This document shows positions 56,179-64,000 of a stretch of 64,000 nt of DNA, piece after piece. Location of the stretch: assembly GCF_000415985.1 (NCBI RefSeq), contig NZ_KE356561.1, positions 1,547,487 through 1,611,486 of the forward strand, given 5' to 3'. The position numbers and the translations under genes were made by a program. A model generated the notes under the pieces. That model saw nothing but the letters and a program-made list of their open reading frames with translations. It was not told where the DNA came from and did no database searches. The number at the start of each line of letters is the position of its first letter. The stretch's first letter is position 1. The stretch comes from Haloquadratum walsbyi J07HQW2. Lineage in GTDB: Archaea; Halobacteriota; Halobacteria; Halobacteriales; Haloferacaceae.

Positions 56179-57570
56179 GTGTTTGCCGCATTGCGTCCAC
56201 AATCTAATCGGATCCGGCTGATAGGTATCTGTCTCATTATCATATTGATTACCCCAGCGGTTACATCAGCGATTACGTACGATTCATCTGCACAATCGGC
56301 ACTCAACGAAGGGACAATCACAGACCCTGCGAATGGGTCAACCGTTATTAGCACTCAAGGATACACATTTCAAGGAAATACAAATCCAAAGAAACCAGCT
56401 CGATTACTTGCTGTTGGTGAGCAGGGTAACCTCAGATGGACACATGATGATACTGTAGGCGGAAGTGCATGGTTTTTTGATGTTGACCCACTTCCAAATG
56501 GTAATCTACTCGTTTCATCACCACGCGATGGCAAGACAGTCGTATTTGAGTTCAATCGAACAACAAAAACACGTGTCTGGCAACAGCGGTTTGCAATGGA
56601 GGACACCCACGATATTGATTATCTTGGAGAAGATCGTTTCGTGATTGCGAACATGCGTGAATGGAACGAATCAGCGGATGTGAGTGATGACCGGATTGTA
56701 ATTTATAATCGATCAGAAGATGCAATCACATGGGAGTGGACATTCCGGAATTATTTCTCAGCTGAGACAGACGGTGGATACAGTAAGGATTGGACACATG
56801 TCAACGATGTTGACCCAATCAGCGAGAATCGATTATTACTCTCACCACGAAATTTTGATCAGGTAATCGTCGTCGATATCGAAACAAAAGCAATCGTCGA
56901 ACGACTTGGTCGTGATGGCGCACACGATATTTTACATGAACAACATAATCCTGACTGGCTAATAAGTGAATCCGGGACCCCCACTATTCTTGTTGCAGAT
57001 AGCGAGAATGACCGTGTTGTCGAGTATGCAAAGCTGGATGATGAATGGAAACGAACCTGGACTGTTGGGACAAATACACTCACATGGCCGCGAGACGCTG
57101 ATAGACTTCCAAACGGGAATACGCTCATCGTTGATAGCTTAAATCATCGAGTGGTTGAGATTACACCGACAGGTGAGGTTGTTTGGGAGTATTATGCAAC
57201 ATGGGGGCCGTATGATGCTGAACGGATAGCACATGGTGATGAGTCAAATGGACCAACGATACGTGAGATGAACGCTTCTGGGAACTATCCAATCACAGGA
57301 AGTGCGAATCTGACGACTGTAAGTAGTGGGGGTGCTGGTGTCGCCGGTTGGGTACGAACAACATTCACAGAAACACCACTTGCAGAACCAGCGAATACAA
57401 TAGCAACACAGTGGGCGCATATCACGCCATGGATCCGCCCTGTCTGGATGACTGAATGGGATCTTGTATTTACGCTAGCTTCTACGATTACTGCGACGAC
57501 CTGGTTAGTTGCTGAACTCATCGCTGCCCGACAGCGATTCCGAATTATATTCCACCGTCTCTTGAGATAA
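56179..57570 (+). CDS. Arylsulfotransferase (ASST)-like secreted beta-propeller protein with C-terminal membrane anchor
   Basis: 463 residues. An N-terminal signal or anchor helix (about 13-32: IRLIGICLIIILITPAVTSA) is followed by a repeat-rich beta-propeller: GNLRWTHDDTVGGSAWFFDV, DTHDIDYLGEDRFVIANMRE, and further W-D/N-G-N repeats (LPNGNTLIVDSLNHRVVEIT). A second helix near the C-terminus (about 425-445) would anchor it. The pattern matches the ASST/aryl-sulfate sulfotransferase-like proteins, but I cannot confirm the catalytic His. The frame starts with GTG at 56179. It lies alone between the permease and the YdjM-like gene. Catalytic function is not assured. Confidence 0.75.
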   Translation: MFAALRPQSNRIRLIGICLIIILITPAVTSAITYDSSAQSALNEGTITDPANGSTVISTQGYTFQGNTNPKKPARLLAVGEQGNLRWTHDDTVGGSAWFFDVDPLPNGNLLVSSPRDGKTVVFEFNRTTKTRVWQQRFAMEDTHDIDYLGEDRFVIANMREWNESADVSDDRIVIYNRSEDAITWEWTFRNYFSAETDGGYSKDWTHVNDVDPISENRLLLSPRNFDQVIVVDIETKAIVERLGRDGAHDILHEQHNPDWLISESGTPTILVADSENDRVVEYAKLDDEWKRTWTVGTNTLTWPRDADRLPNGNTLIVDSLNHRVVEITPTGEVVWEYYATWGPYDAERIAHGDESNGPTIREMNASGNYPITGSANLTTVSSGGAGVAGWVRTTFTETPLAEPANTIATQWAHITPWIRPVWMTEWDLVFTLASTITATTWLVAELIAARQRFRIIFHRLLR

Positions 57571-57647
57571 AAAATACACGCAGAGGATTCCATTCAATTA
57601 GCATGTGCGTGAGCGCGGGCCGGGTGGGTTTAGTTTGATACTTTTCA

Positions 57648-58142
57648 TTAGGAGTTTGTATCGCTGGGTTCAGTTTTTGTATCGGCGAGTGGAGTATATC
57701 GATCTACGATAATAATCCATAAGGCAATTATGACAGGAATGAACTCGATAATACCAGTAATACTCGTTGCATAATCAATCCAATATTGAATTACAGGATC
57801 ATCGGGCGTTGGACGCTGTGGAAGAATCGGCCAGAAATAATTTGTGAGAAACTTGGGATATGCGACTATCAGATCGGCAATGATATGACTTCCATATCCA
57901 GGGAGAATTGGAATCAAAAAACGAAGTCGTGAGATTGAGATGAGCAATATACTGATAACGCTAAATGTCAAGACTGAATGACCGATTGTATGCCCAGTTA
58001 TTGATACGCCAATCGCAAATAGCGGCTTATCTATGATATCTGGAAGAAACGTGGCGAGTAAGCACAATCGAAGTGCAGTTGTGTTATACTTCAGTGTCCG
58101 ACCAATAATCAATGCGAGTGCAAGATGTCCAAGTGGGGTCAT
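57648..58142 (-). CDS. YdjM-type (DUF457) membrane-bound metal-dependent hydrolase-like protein
   Basis: 164 residues with four membrane helices. The pattern PLGHLALALIIGRTLK, LLATFLPDIIDKP, GHTIGHSVLTF and GYGSHIIADLIVAY places His/Asp pairs at helix ends, as in YdjM/LexA-regulated DUF457 proteins, where they may bind metal. Enzymatic activity is not proven in the family. On the minus strand GCTATAATCC near 58161-58170 lies about 24 bp before the ATG at 58142. Convergent with the ASST-like gene. Confidence 0.8.
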   Translation of the reverse strand: MTPLGHLALALIIGRTLKYNTTALRLCLLATFLPDIIDKPLFAIGVSITGHTIGHSVLTFSVISILLISISRLRFLIPILPGYGSHIIADLIVAYPKFLTNYFWPILPQRPTPDDPVIQYWIDYATSITGIIEFIPVIIALWIIIVDRYTPLADTKTEPSDTNS

Positions 58143-58491
58143 AATACCGCCACGTTTGGATTATAGCCTCCCAGACACATTGCTGTGTGGATTTCAAATA
58201 AAGAAATTGCTACTGTTGATTACGTTGATGAATCCTGGTATGAAATGAATACGGATGTACTCAAAGTCGCATCTTGCCGTATGTAGCAGGGTCTATTGGA
58301 AGATCAGCCGAGGGCTGATGCGAGGTATAGATCGAATATACATGAGACCGATACACGACAACTTTTCTACAGAGGCAGCAGGCGGAGTGTTTGGGGCTTG
58401 ATTCTTCAATAGTTCACGAACGGGATTAGATGTCAAGATATGAATATTTCCTGAGGACAGAAGATTGGTTATCATACGATTGTATATCTAA
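58143..58491. other. Intergenic region, no intact gene seen
   Basis: About 350 bp. It holds the promoter of the YdjM-like gene at its left end and a TAA at 58489-58491 just before the damaged SDR frame. ATTGTATATCTAAG near 58479-58492 is TATA-like. No repeat or RNA gene was recognised. Confidence 0.4.
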
Positions 58492-59224
58492 GTTGTACTA
58501 AGAGTACTTGTCACAGGTGCGAGGAGGGGTTGGGCGGTCAGTCGCATTGACCCTCACAGAGGATCATGACATCGCTATTAATTACCGAGTCTCAGATGAA
58601 GCCGCTACCGAAGTTGTTGAACTAGCTAAAAAAGGCAGTAATGTGATCACTGTACGTACTGATGTCTGCAATCCTGAGGCTGTCGAATCGATGATTGCTG
58701 AGGTCGTAAATGATCTTGGTGGTCTTGACGCGGTCATCAATAACGCAGGCATCATTGAACCGGATCTTGTAACCGATATTGACAATCAGCAGTGGGACCA
58801 AGTTCTTGATACGAACCTCATCGGAGCATTTTATATCACACGTACGGCTATTCCTCATCTTGAGCCAGACGGTGATATTGTACTCATTTCCAGTATTGGG
58901 GGAACCGGTGGGACCGTCGATGCTAGTTATGCCGCGAGCAAAGCAGGACTTCATGGGCTGACTCGGTCACTGGTTCGGGAATACGGTGATAGAGGGCTTC
59001 AGGTCAATGTCGCCGCTCCTGGTCCTGTTGAAATAGAAATGAATGACACAATTGTCAAATATCTGGAAGCAGTCGACTTTCGGGGACATGAAAACGTTGA
59101 CACACAGCTTCCTGAGTATGCATGTCAACCGGAGTATATTGCTCATACCGTAGAATATCTGTTAGAAAACAAATACATTTACGGTGAGATTGCCAATATC
59201 AATGGTGGTATGCAGTTCCAATAG
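58492..59224 (+). pseudogene. Short-chain dehydrogenase/reductase (FabG-like), 5' end damaged
   Basis: Residues from the main frame (58508-59224) show a classic SDR: NNAG, the catalytic Ser in LISSIGGTGGTVDASYAASK, and the Tyr and Lys in YAASK. The first strand and nucleotide loop are split: VLRVLVTGARRG lies in one frame (from 58492) and RGGVGRSVALTLTEDHDIAI in another. Joined they give TGxxxGxG, so one indel near 58530-58540 has shifted the frame. No ATG precedes the first part; TAA is directly upstream. Translation from TTG at 58508 would give a protein without the coenzyme loop. I call it a probable pseudogene; a sequencing error remains possible. Confidence 0.6.
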
Positions 59225-59338
59225 TGGAACCAATCTCTGTGCTACTCTGGTGATTGAGCGGTCTATGTCCTGATGCGAGCTTCAACAAGATTTCGAGAGA
59301 TAGAGTGTATGATGTTTTCTATGATGCACTGAACATTG

Positions 59339-60238
59339 CTACTGGTCAGCACGCCGATTAGATCTAAACCGCTCACGCAGTCGGTTAGCTGTAGTTTCGA
59401 CAGTTATAATCAATATAAGGATTGCAAGGATGACCGCCATCACACGAGTATAATTACGTGCCCGAAACGCCATGATCAGTGGGAAACCGAGGCCGCCAGC
59501 GCCGACGATCCCGAGCACCGAGCTTTTGCGGGCATTGATTTCCAAATAAAATAGCGTCCATGCGATGTATGCAGTCTTCACTTGTGGCAATCGAGCAGCG
59601 GCTGTTACCGATACCGCGCTTGCACCGCTTGACTGGACAGCCTCAATTGGCTGCTCATTAATTTCTTCCATTTCATCGGCGAATAGTCGTCCCAGATCAC
59701 CAATACTTCCAACGGCGATTGCCAATGCGCCGGCGACTGGACCAAGCCCAGCGAGGATAACGAACAGCAGGGCGTAAACCATACTTGGGACAGCACGGAC
59801 TCCACCAAGCAGCAACCGAACAGGCATGTGAACCCAGCGCGGCGTTACAGTATTAGCTGCGATGGTTCCGAGACAGAGTGCGATCGGGAGACCAAGTGCG
59901 GTGCCGACAGCAGCGATTGCGAGCGTTTCAGCGGCTGCTGGCACTAGCATGCCCGCGTCGCCTTGTAGTTGCGTCAGTAACGCTTCCGGCGCGAGCATCT
60001 CCTCAGCCAGTACTGACCACAGGTTCCCTCGGTGTGCATAGAGGTAACCGATATCGAAGCCAAGCCACCGAGCAACAGCAATGACCAAGATTACGAGGCT
60101 GACAACAATGACGACTCGACCGACAAACTGACGCCGCCACTGTTGCTGGTGTTGTCGGAATTCGGTGTCGACACTGGTGGATTCGTTGATATCACCTGTA
60201 TTTCCACCCGCATCACCTCTCGTAGCTCGTTCAGACAT
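59339..60238 (-). CDS. phnE: Phosphonate-type ABC transporter permease PhnE
   Basis: About 299 residues. The N-terminus is a disordered cytoplasmic stretch (about 1-40), then a membrane helix (VGRVVIVVSLVILVIAVARW) and a five-helix permease core. The EAA loop is EAVQSSGASAVSVTAAARLP, which docks on the ATPase. AVGTALGLPIALCLGTIAAN and FGAGGLGFPLIMAFRAR-like segments near the end match PhnE. The start at 60238 overlaps the phnC stop by 8 nt. It makes the channel for phosphonate or phosphite uptake with PhnD and PhnC. Composition in this operon is somewhat GC-richer than its neighbours. Confidence 0.9.
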   Translation of the reverse strand: MSERATRGDAGGNTGDINESTSVDTEFRQHQQQWRRQFVGRVVIVVSLVILVIAVARWLGFDIGYLYAHRGNLWSVLAEEMLAPEALLTQLQGDAGMLVPAAAETLAIAAVGTALGLPIALCLGTIAANTVTPRWVHMPVRLLLGGVRAVPSMVYALLFVILAGLGPVAGALAIAVGSIGDLGRLFADEMEEINEQPIEAVQSSGASAVSVTAAARLPQVKTAYIAWTLFYLEINARKSSVLGIVGAGGLGFPLIMAFRARNYTRVMAVILAILILIITVETTANRLRERFRSNRRADQ

Positions 60239-60935
60239 TAGTGTATACCCGATTGATGTCGTTCCTATCGACTTGAGCAGCGGGTTGATCAAGCACCAGC
60301 CGACCATCGGTCATTCCAAGATAATGGTCAGCAACTGCTGTTGCCAATTCTGGCTGGTGGAGACTTACTAACCCGATTAGATTATGATTGTGTACGGCCT
60401 CAGCTAACACCGACAGCACTGACTGCCCGGTTTCGGGATCAAGTGATGCGACCGGTTCGTCAGCCAATACTACATCAGGCTGCTGTTGGAGCGCACGAGC
60501 GATGCCGACTCGTTGCTGCTGACCACCAGAGAGGTCTTCAACTGGTCGGTCGGCATAGCCAGCTAGCCCAACGTCGTGAAGACGCGTAATAGCAGTTCGT
60601 TTCTCAGTCTTTGAGTGCCAACCGATTAATTCACGCCACACCGATTCGCGACAAAGCGCGCCGTCAAGGACGTTTTCAAGGGCAGACTTGCCCTCAACAA
60701 GTGCACCGGACTGAAATACGAGGGCTGTGTCAGTTATCGTAAGTGGCGAGTCGTCGATAATGATTGTCCCCTCAGTAGGCTGCTCTAGCCTGTCAAGACA
60801 CCGGAGCAGTGTAGTTTTGCCTGCACCGGAGCGACCAATAAGCACAGTAAGTTCGCCGCGAACTAATCGTGTTGAGAATCCATCAACCGCTGTTTCACTC
60901 CCATAGCGCCGAGTGAGGTTCTCTATATCGAGCAT
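60231..60935 (-). CDS. phnC: Phosphonate-type ABC transporter ATPase PhnC
   Basis: 234 residues. Walker A VLIGRSGAGKTTLLRCLDRL near residue 32, signature LSGGQQQRVGIARALQQQP near 135, and Walker B DVVLADEPVASLDPETG. The H-loop is SLHQPELA. PhnC is indicated by its neighbours and by SALENVLDGAL, which follows the Q-loop. It drives PhnE. The start at 60935 (MLDIENLT) gives the usual N-terminus; the seven extra residues of the longer frame do not. Overlaps phnE by 8 nt, so the two are coupled. Confidence 0.9.
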   Translation of the reverse strand: MLDIENLTRRYGSETAVDGFSTRLVRGELTVLIGRSGAGKTTLLRCLDRLEQPTEGTIIIDDSPLTITDTALVFQSGALVEGKSALENVLDGALCRESVWRELIGWHSKTEKRTAITRLHDVGLAGYADRPVEDLSGGQQQRVGIARALQQQPDVVLADEPVASLDPETGQSVLSVLAEAVHNHNLIGLVSLHQPELATAVADHYLGMTDGRLVLDQPAAQVDRNDINRVYTNV

Positions 60936-61057
60936 TGTGTGTTGACTGATACGCAATCGTCCGTCAGCGTTTATATACTACTCCTGTTAGTAGGCGGTTT
61001 GTTCATTATCGAGTGGTTGGCTGTCGGTATATTGATTATCCTAATTTCAGTCATTGA

Positions 61058-61984
61058 TTATTCGGTTTCGGGTTCGGGTTCTGACTCAGGATCAAGTGTT
61101 TCAATGTCGACACCCATCTCCACGGCAACGCTGCGAACGGGATCATAGGTGCCTTCTGATATTTCGCCGAAACGATCGATTCGATGCTCTTCAAGAACTG
61201 ATTCTGGAGTATTAAGTAGTCGATTGAGCAAGGCTTGCTGGATCGAATCTGGAGTATCAGGTTTGGCGACGATTGGATCGAATGGGATTGGGTCACTTTC
61301 AGTGAGCTTAATGATATTATCATCGTCTGCAGGATGCTGAAAGTCACCGTAAGCTGCCGCATCAACATGACCGTTCTGGAGTGCCGCTAGTGAGGCATCA
61401 TGACCACCAGCCCACTGAATGTCGAAGTCTGACGGTTGAGTGGTCATATCGCCAGCATTGAGTCCAGCCTGCGACAGCATGTATCGAGGGAAAAGCCCAC
61501 CACTGGTCGATAATGGATCAACCATCGCAATTGTTGACCCAGCGATGTCCCCAACTGTATCAATGTCTGAACTAACGCGGGTTGCGATATAAGAGTAGTA
61601 AGCTTCTGCACCGTGTGACCAGTTGATTGCAAGAGGGTTGACGCCATCCTCACGAGCCAACGCCGAAATAATTGGCGAAAGGTTCGCCATCTCAGTGTGA
61701 CCATTGACGACGCTCTCGACGGTGGCACTATAACTTGTCGTTTGAACACCCTCAACGGCGTCAACACCGTCAAAACCACCAGCGAGCCAATCGAAAACAG
61801 GCTTATATTGTGATTTGAGCTGTTCAGCATCCTCGAATGGCGGTAGACCAAATTCGATTGTACCGTCTTCGACCCACTCACCGACTGTTTCTGGGGTGCT
61901 GCCGCTCTCGGTACTTCCGGTGCAACCCGCAACTGCAACCGCACCTATACCTCCGACCGCTTGCAAAAGTCTCCGTCTGTTCAT
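61058..61984 (-). CDS. phnD: Phosphonate/phosphite-binding lipoprotein PhnD (Tat signal)
   Basis: 308 residues. Tat motif RRRLLQ (3-8), hydrophobic stretch and lipobox AVAGC near residue 20, then a Ser/Thr/Glu tether. The mature part is a PBP type 2 fold: EFGLPPFEDAEQLKSQYKPV, TSYSATVESVVNGHTEMANL, GSTIAMVDPLSTSGGLFPRY and ALQNGHVDAAAYGDF, which is the anion-binding pattern of the PhnD family. It captures the substrate outside the cell. The C-terminal tail is an acidic Glu/Pro stretch. First gene of a phnDCE operon on the minus strand; no C-P lyase genes are in the window. Confidence 0.9.
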   Translation of the reverse strand: MNRRRLLQAVGGIGAVAVAGCTGSTESGSTPETVGEWVEDGTIEFGLPPFEDAEQLKSQYKPVFDWLAGGFDGVDAVEGVQTTSYSATVESVVNGHTEMANLSPIISALAREDGVNPLAINWSHGAEAYYSYIATRVSSDIDTVGDIAGSTIAMVDPLSTSGGLFPRYMLSQAGLNAGDMTTQPSDFDIQWAGGHDASLAALQNGHVDAAAYGDFQHPADDDNIIKLTESDPIPFDPIVAKPDTPDSIQQALLNRLLNTPESVLEEHRIDRFGEISEGTYDPVRSVAVEMGVDIETLDPESEPEPETE

Positions 61985-62188
61985 GAACTGGATTGCTATT
62001 ACTCAGTCATAACACCCACGAAACCGTGCTGAGTCCGGGTCGTGGACCACGATGAACAGTCATTGTCAGTATGTTTCAAAATGCGGGCAGTCAACCCTCG
62101 GAGTCGACTCTAAGAGTTATTACCCTATGGTAGGGGGCTTTGAAAAATTGGAGAATTCGAGCTATCATACTCCGTCCGAAATTAGTAT

Positions 62189-62262
62189 GGGTTGGGGCGG
62201 ATTCGAACCGCCGACCTGCTCCGTGTGAAGGAGCCGTCATAACCGTGCTAGACCACCAACCC
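62189..62262 (-). tRNA. tRNA-Val (CAC anticodon)
   Basis: Read on the minus strand it folds as a cloverleaf: acceptor stem GGGTTGG/CCAACCC, anticodon stem-loop GCTCC-TTCACAC-GGAGC with anticodon CAC (reads GUG), and T-arm GGCGGTTCGAATCCGCC. The D-arm GGTCTAGCACGGTTATGAC is normal. No intron and no encoded CCA. No duplicated 3' half was seen nearby, so it has not been used for integration in this window. Confidence 0.95.
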
Positions 62263-62418
62263 TGTGAATTAAGTACTTAATCTTGAGACTTAAGCGTTCG
62301 TTTTGACTGATGTGTGTTCAGTGAAGCTCTGTCGTATCGGTGGCTCAACAGAGACTGATGAGCACCAGACGATATTATCAATCATAATAATCATCGGTGA
62401 CCGGAAATAGAGGAGATG

Positions 62419-62664
62419 TCACTCGCTAGCGAGGGTTTGTTGAATATATGTTTCGATATTTGTGCTCTCACACATTATTATGCCTCGCGTTTCATCGACT
62501 AATACAGGAACACCGCGTTGTCCGCTAACGCGACGAACCCCATCTCGCTTGGAGTGAAGTGCATCAACCCAAATAGTGTCGTACTCCACACCTGCGTCTG
62601 TGAGTGCCTCATGTACAGTTTCACAGTATGGACACCCATCAAGTGCATAGATTTTAATACCCAT
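62419..62664 (-). CDS. Glutaredoxin-like protein
   Basis: 81 residues, thioredoxin fold with CPYC at residues 11-14 (IYALDGCPYC) and the cis-proline segment RGVPVLVDE at about 51-59. It resembles the protein at 514-762 in motif and size, with the shared VSGQ-x-GVPVLVDE, and is its paralogue. It reduces disulfides or mixed disulfides in the cytoplasm; the low-molecular-weight thiol partner in haloarchaea is gamma-glutamylcysteine. ATG at 62664. Alone, just after tRNA-Val. Confidence 0.88.
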   Translation of the reverse strand: MGIKIYALDGCPYCETVHEALTDAGVEYDTIWVDALHSKRDGVRRVSGQRGVPVLVDETRGIIMCESTNIETYIQQTLASE

Positions 62665-62825
62665 ACTTTAGCTTGAGATTGTGTATTAAAGAAGATTGAT
62701 ATTAATCTGAGGACATCGTAAGCTGTATGATGTTACTCGTAGAACCCTACTGCGTTTGCGTCGACAATGCTTAGTTGTAGAAAGGCGTCCCAGGGAATAA
62801 AATACTCTCATACATACATTCAATC

Positions 62826-63035
62826 ATGAGCATCTCAGGGCTGTGCAAGGTCGGAGAAAAGAGAGAAGCAACATGCGTATGTCAGCGTTGTGGTGGTGCT
62901 GTATGCGATAATCATTATGTTGAGGAGGTTGGAGTTTGTGTCAAGTGCGCGGACCAGCATGGGCAGGGAGATATCGGTGGGGGTGAGCCAGGCGACACCG
63001 ACAAAGATCGGGATGACGTTCCACGATTTCGATAG
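62826..63035 (+). CDS. Small zinc-finger protein, function unknown
   Basis: 69 residues. Cys and His occur in the order C-x9-C-x-C-x2-C-x4-C-x2-H, then C-x2-C (GLCKVGEKREATCVCQRCGG, AVCDNHYVEEVGVCVKCADQ), enough to bind two zinc ions. The tail is Gly/Asp-rich and disordered. ATAAAATACT near 62797-62806 is TATA-like, 25 bp before the ATG at 62826. Many haloarchaea have such short zinc-finger proteins, some tied to adaptation and biofilm formation (established in Haloferax), but this one I cannot place. Confidence 0.75.
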   Translation: MSISGLCKVGEKREATCVCQRCGGAVCDNHYVEEVGVCVKCADQHGQGDIGGGEPGDTDKDRDDVPRFR

Positions 63036-63193
63036 GTCATTTTCGTCAGCTTAACTAGTATCTCAATATACGTATCTCTGATATTTTCATGTTGAATCCT
63101 GTATTTGAGTATGTGTTACTGCTATATTTTAACAGAGATGGTAGGCGATGCATCAGGTGATTCAAAATGTATATTTGATCCTATGAGTATCTA

Positions 63194-64000
63194 TTACGAA
63201 ATGTCACGGAACTGATTTAGTTGTTTTTTTAGCCGTTTGGCAGCAACCCCAGCGGCTTCCGCAAACATTTGTCCATTGTCTTCTCCAGCGAATATAATCC
63301 CACGTGAAGAGTTTATAAGTCCAACATCATCAATGAGCCCGTGTGTTACGGCTACCTTTGGGTCTCCATCTTGGGCACCAATCCCAGGCACGAGGAACGG
63401 AAGCTCTGGAACATATTCACGAATTGATTCAAGTTCTTCAGGGGCAGTCGCTCCGACGACAAGTCCAACGTTTTCATGGGTATTCCACAGTTCTGCGAGT
63501 GCAGCAATTCGCTCATACACGGTCTCACCGGTGGCAAGTTCAAGATCCTGAATATCCGCACCACCTGGATTTGAGGTTCGGCAGAGTATGAAGACCCCTT
63601 TATTCTCGCGATCAAGAAATGGCTGAACCGAATCTCGACCCATATACGGATTTACTGTAATCGCATCGGCCTTGTCAAGTAGTTCTGCGTACTGACGCGT
63701 CGTATTCCCAATATCGGCTCGTTTCGCATCAAGTAGCACAGGCACATCCTTCCCATGTGCATATGCAATTGTCTCTTGAAGCGCACGCCATCCTGCAGGG
63801 TCTTCATAAAAGGCAACATTGGGTTTGTAACAAGCAGTATATTCGTGTGTAGTATCGATAATGCGGCGATTGAACGCCCATCGGGGGAGATCAGCTGTTT
63901 GAAGATGCGTGGGAATCCGATCAGGATTTGAGTCAAGCCCAACTGAAACAACGCTATCAATACGACTGATTCGTGTTGCCAGGCGCTCAAAAAATGGTTG
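63194..64000 (-). CDS. pyrF: Orotidine 5'-phosphate decarboxylase, cut by window end
   Basis: The frame is open to the last base of the window, giving 268 residues and lacking only the first one or few. It begins QPFFERLATRISRIDSVVSV, then GLDSNPDRIP. The catalytic DAKRADIGNTTRQYA (Lys and the Asp pair) and the phosphate-binding PGIGAQDGD are clear. It turns orotidine 5'-phosphate into UMP, the step after PyrE. The GTG at 63745 is internal, not a start. It belongs to the longer archaeal/actinobacterial type of PyrF. The last residues (KRLKKQLNQFRDIS) form a basic helix. Confidence 0.93.
   Translation of the reverse strand, partial: QPFFERLATRISRIDSVVSVGLDSNPDRIPTHLQTADLPRWAFNRRIIDTTHEYTACYKPNVAFYEDPAGWRALQETIAYAHGKDVPVLLDAKRADIGNTTRQYAELLDKADAITVNPYMGRDSVQPFLDRENKGVFILCRTSNPGGADIQDLELATGETVYERIAALAELWNTHENVGLVVGATAPEELESIREYVPELPFLVPGIGAQDGDPKVAVTHGLIDDVGLINSSRGIIFAGEDNGQMFAEAAGVAAKRLKKQLNQFRDIS

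Overview
The window is chromosomal DNA of a haloarchaeon. The proteins are strongly acidic. Promoters have TATA boxes about 27 nt before leaderless start codons. The gene set is archaeal: A-type ATP synthase, aRF1, RPA with its COG3390 partner, CTP-type riboflavin kinase, CarS and geranylgeranyl diphosphate synthase. It carries a halorhodopsin and Tat lipoprotein transporters. The low GC for a haloarchaeon together with halorhodopsin and phosphonate uptake points to Haloquadratum (walsbyi-like); this is an inference from gene content and composition, not from a search.

Layout. 0-8 kb: gene end, glutaredoxin-like protein, TRAM protein, Lrp regulator, halorhodopsin, Ski2-like helicase with zinc ribbon, S2P protease with CBS domains. 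8.1-16.9 kb: a segment bounded on the right by an intact tRNA-His and on the left by a degenerate direct copy of the tRNA 3' part. Inside lie a complete liv-type amino-acid ABC transporter operon (8.6-13.3 kb) and a GC-richer block (about 13.65-16.8 kb) with an unknown protein, a broken Orc1/Cdc6 and a broken tyrosine integrase: a decayed integrative element. 17-30.7 kb: housekeeping and haloarchaea-specific genes (RHH protein, rpa/rpap pair, sugar-nucleotide synthesis, Tfx regulator, TRAM protein, radical SAM protein, DUF373 protein, prenyl synthase, and a divergent pair of a membrane-anchored winged-helix protein and a secreted coiled-coil protein). A (ACAGT)10 microsatellite lies at 17.55 kb.

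30.7-32 kb is a graveyard: a GC-rich relic with terminal hairpins and a pilin-like pseudogene with two frameshifts. 33.1-42.7 kb holds the A-type ATP synthase cluster atpHI-KECFAB-D, split by two long gaps (405 and 320 bp) that suggest internal promoters. 43-52.9 kb: aRF1, a 39-residue membrane protein, argS, ribK-ribB, ilvE, a DUF502 protein, carS, pyrE and gfcR, the last with an inverted repeat over its promoter. 52.95-54.4 kb is an IS1341-type TnpB-only element with a nonsense codon. 54.6-64 kb: purine permease, ASST-like beta-propeller protein, YdjM-like protein, a 5'-damaged SDR gene, a Tat-lipoprotein phnDCE transporter, tRNA-Val, a second glutaredoxin, a small zinc-finger protein, and pyrF, cut by the window end.

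Many start codons in this annotation were moved downstream of the longest open frame because a TATA box sits 25-30 bp before an internal ATG, as expected for leaderless haloarchaeal mRNAs. No CRISPR array, rRNA operon or complete provirus was seen. I found no strong candidate for a wholly new multi-gene system; the best leads are the membrane-tethered regulator with its divergent secreted partner, and the tRNA-His element that encloses a working transporter operon.
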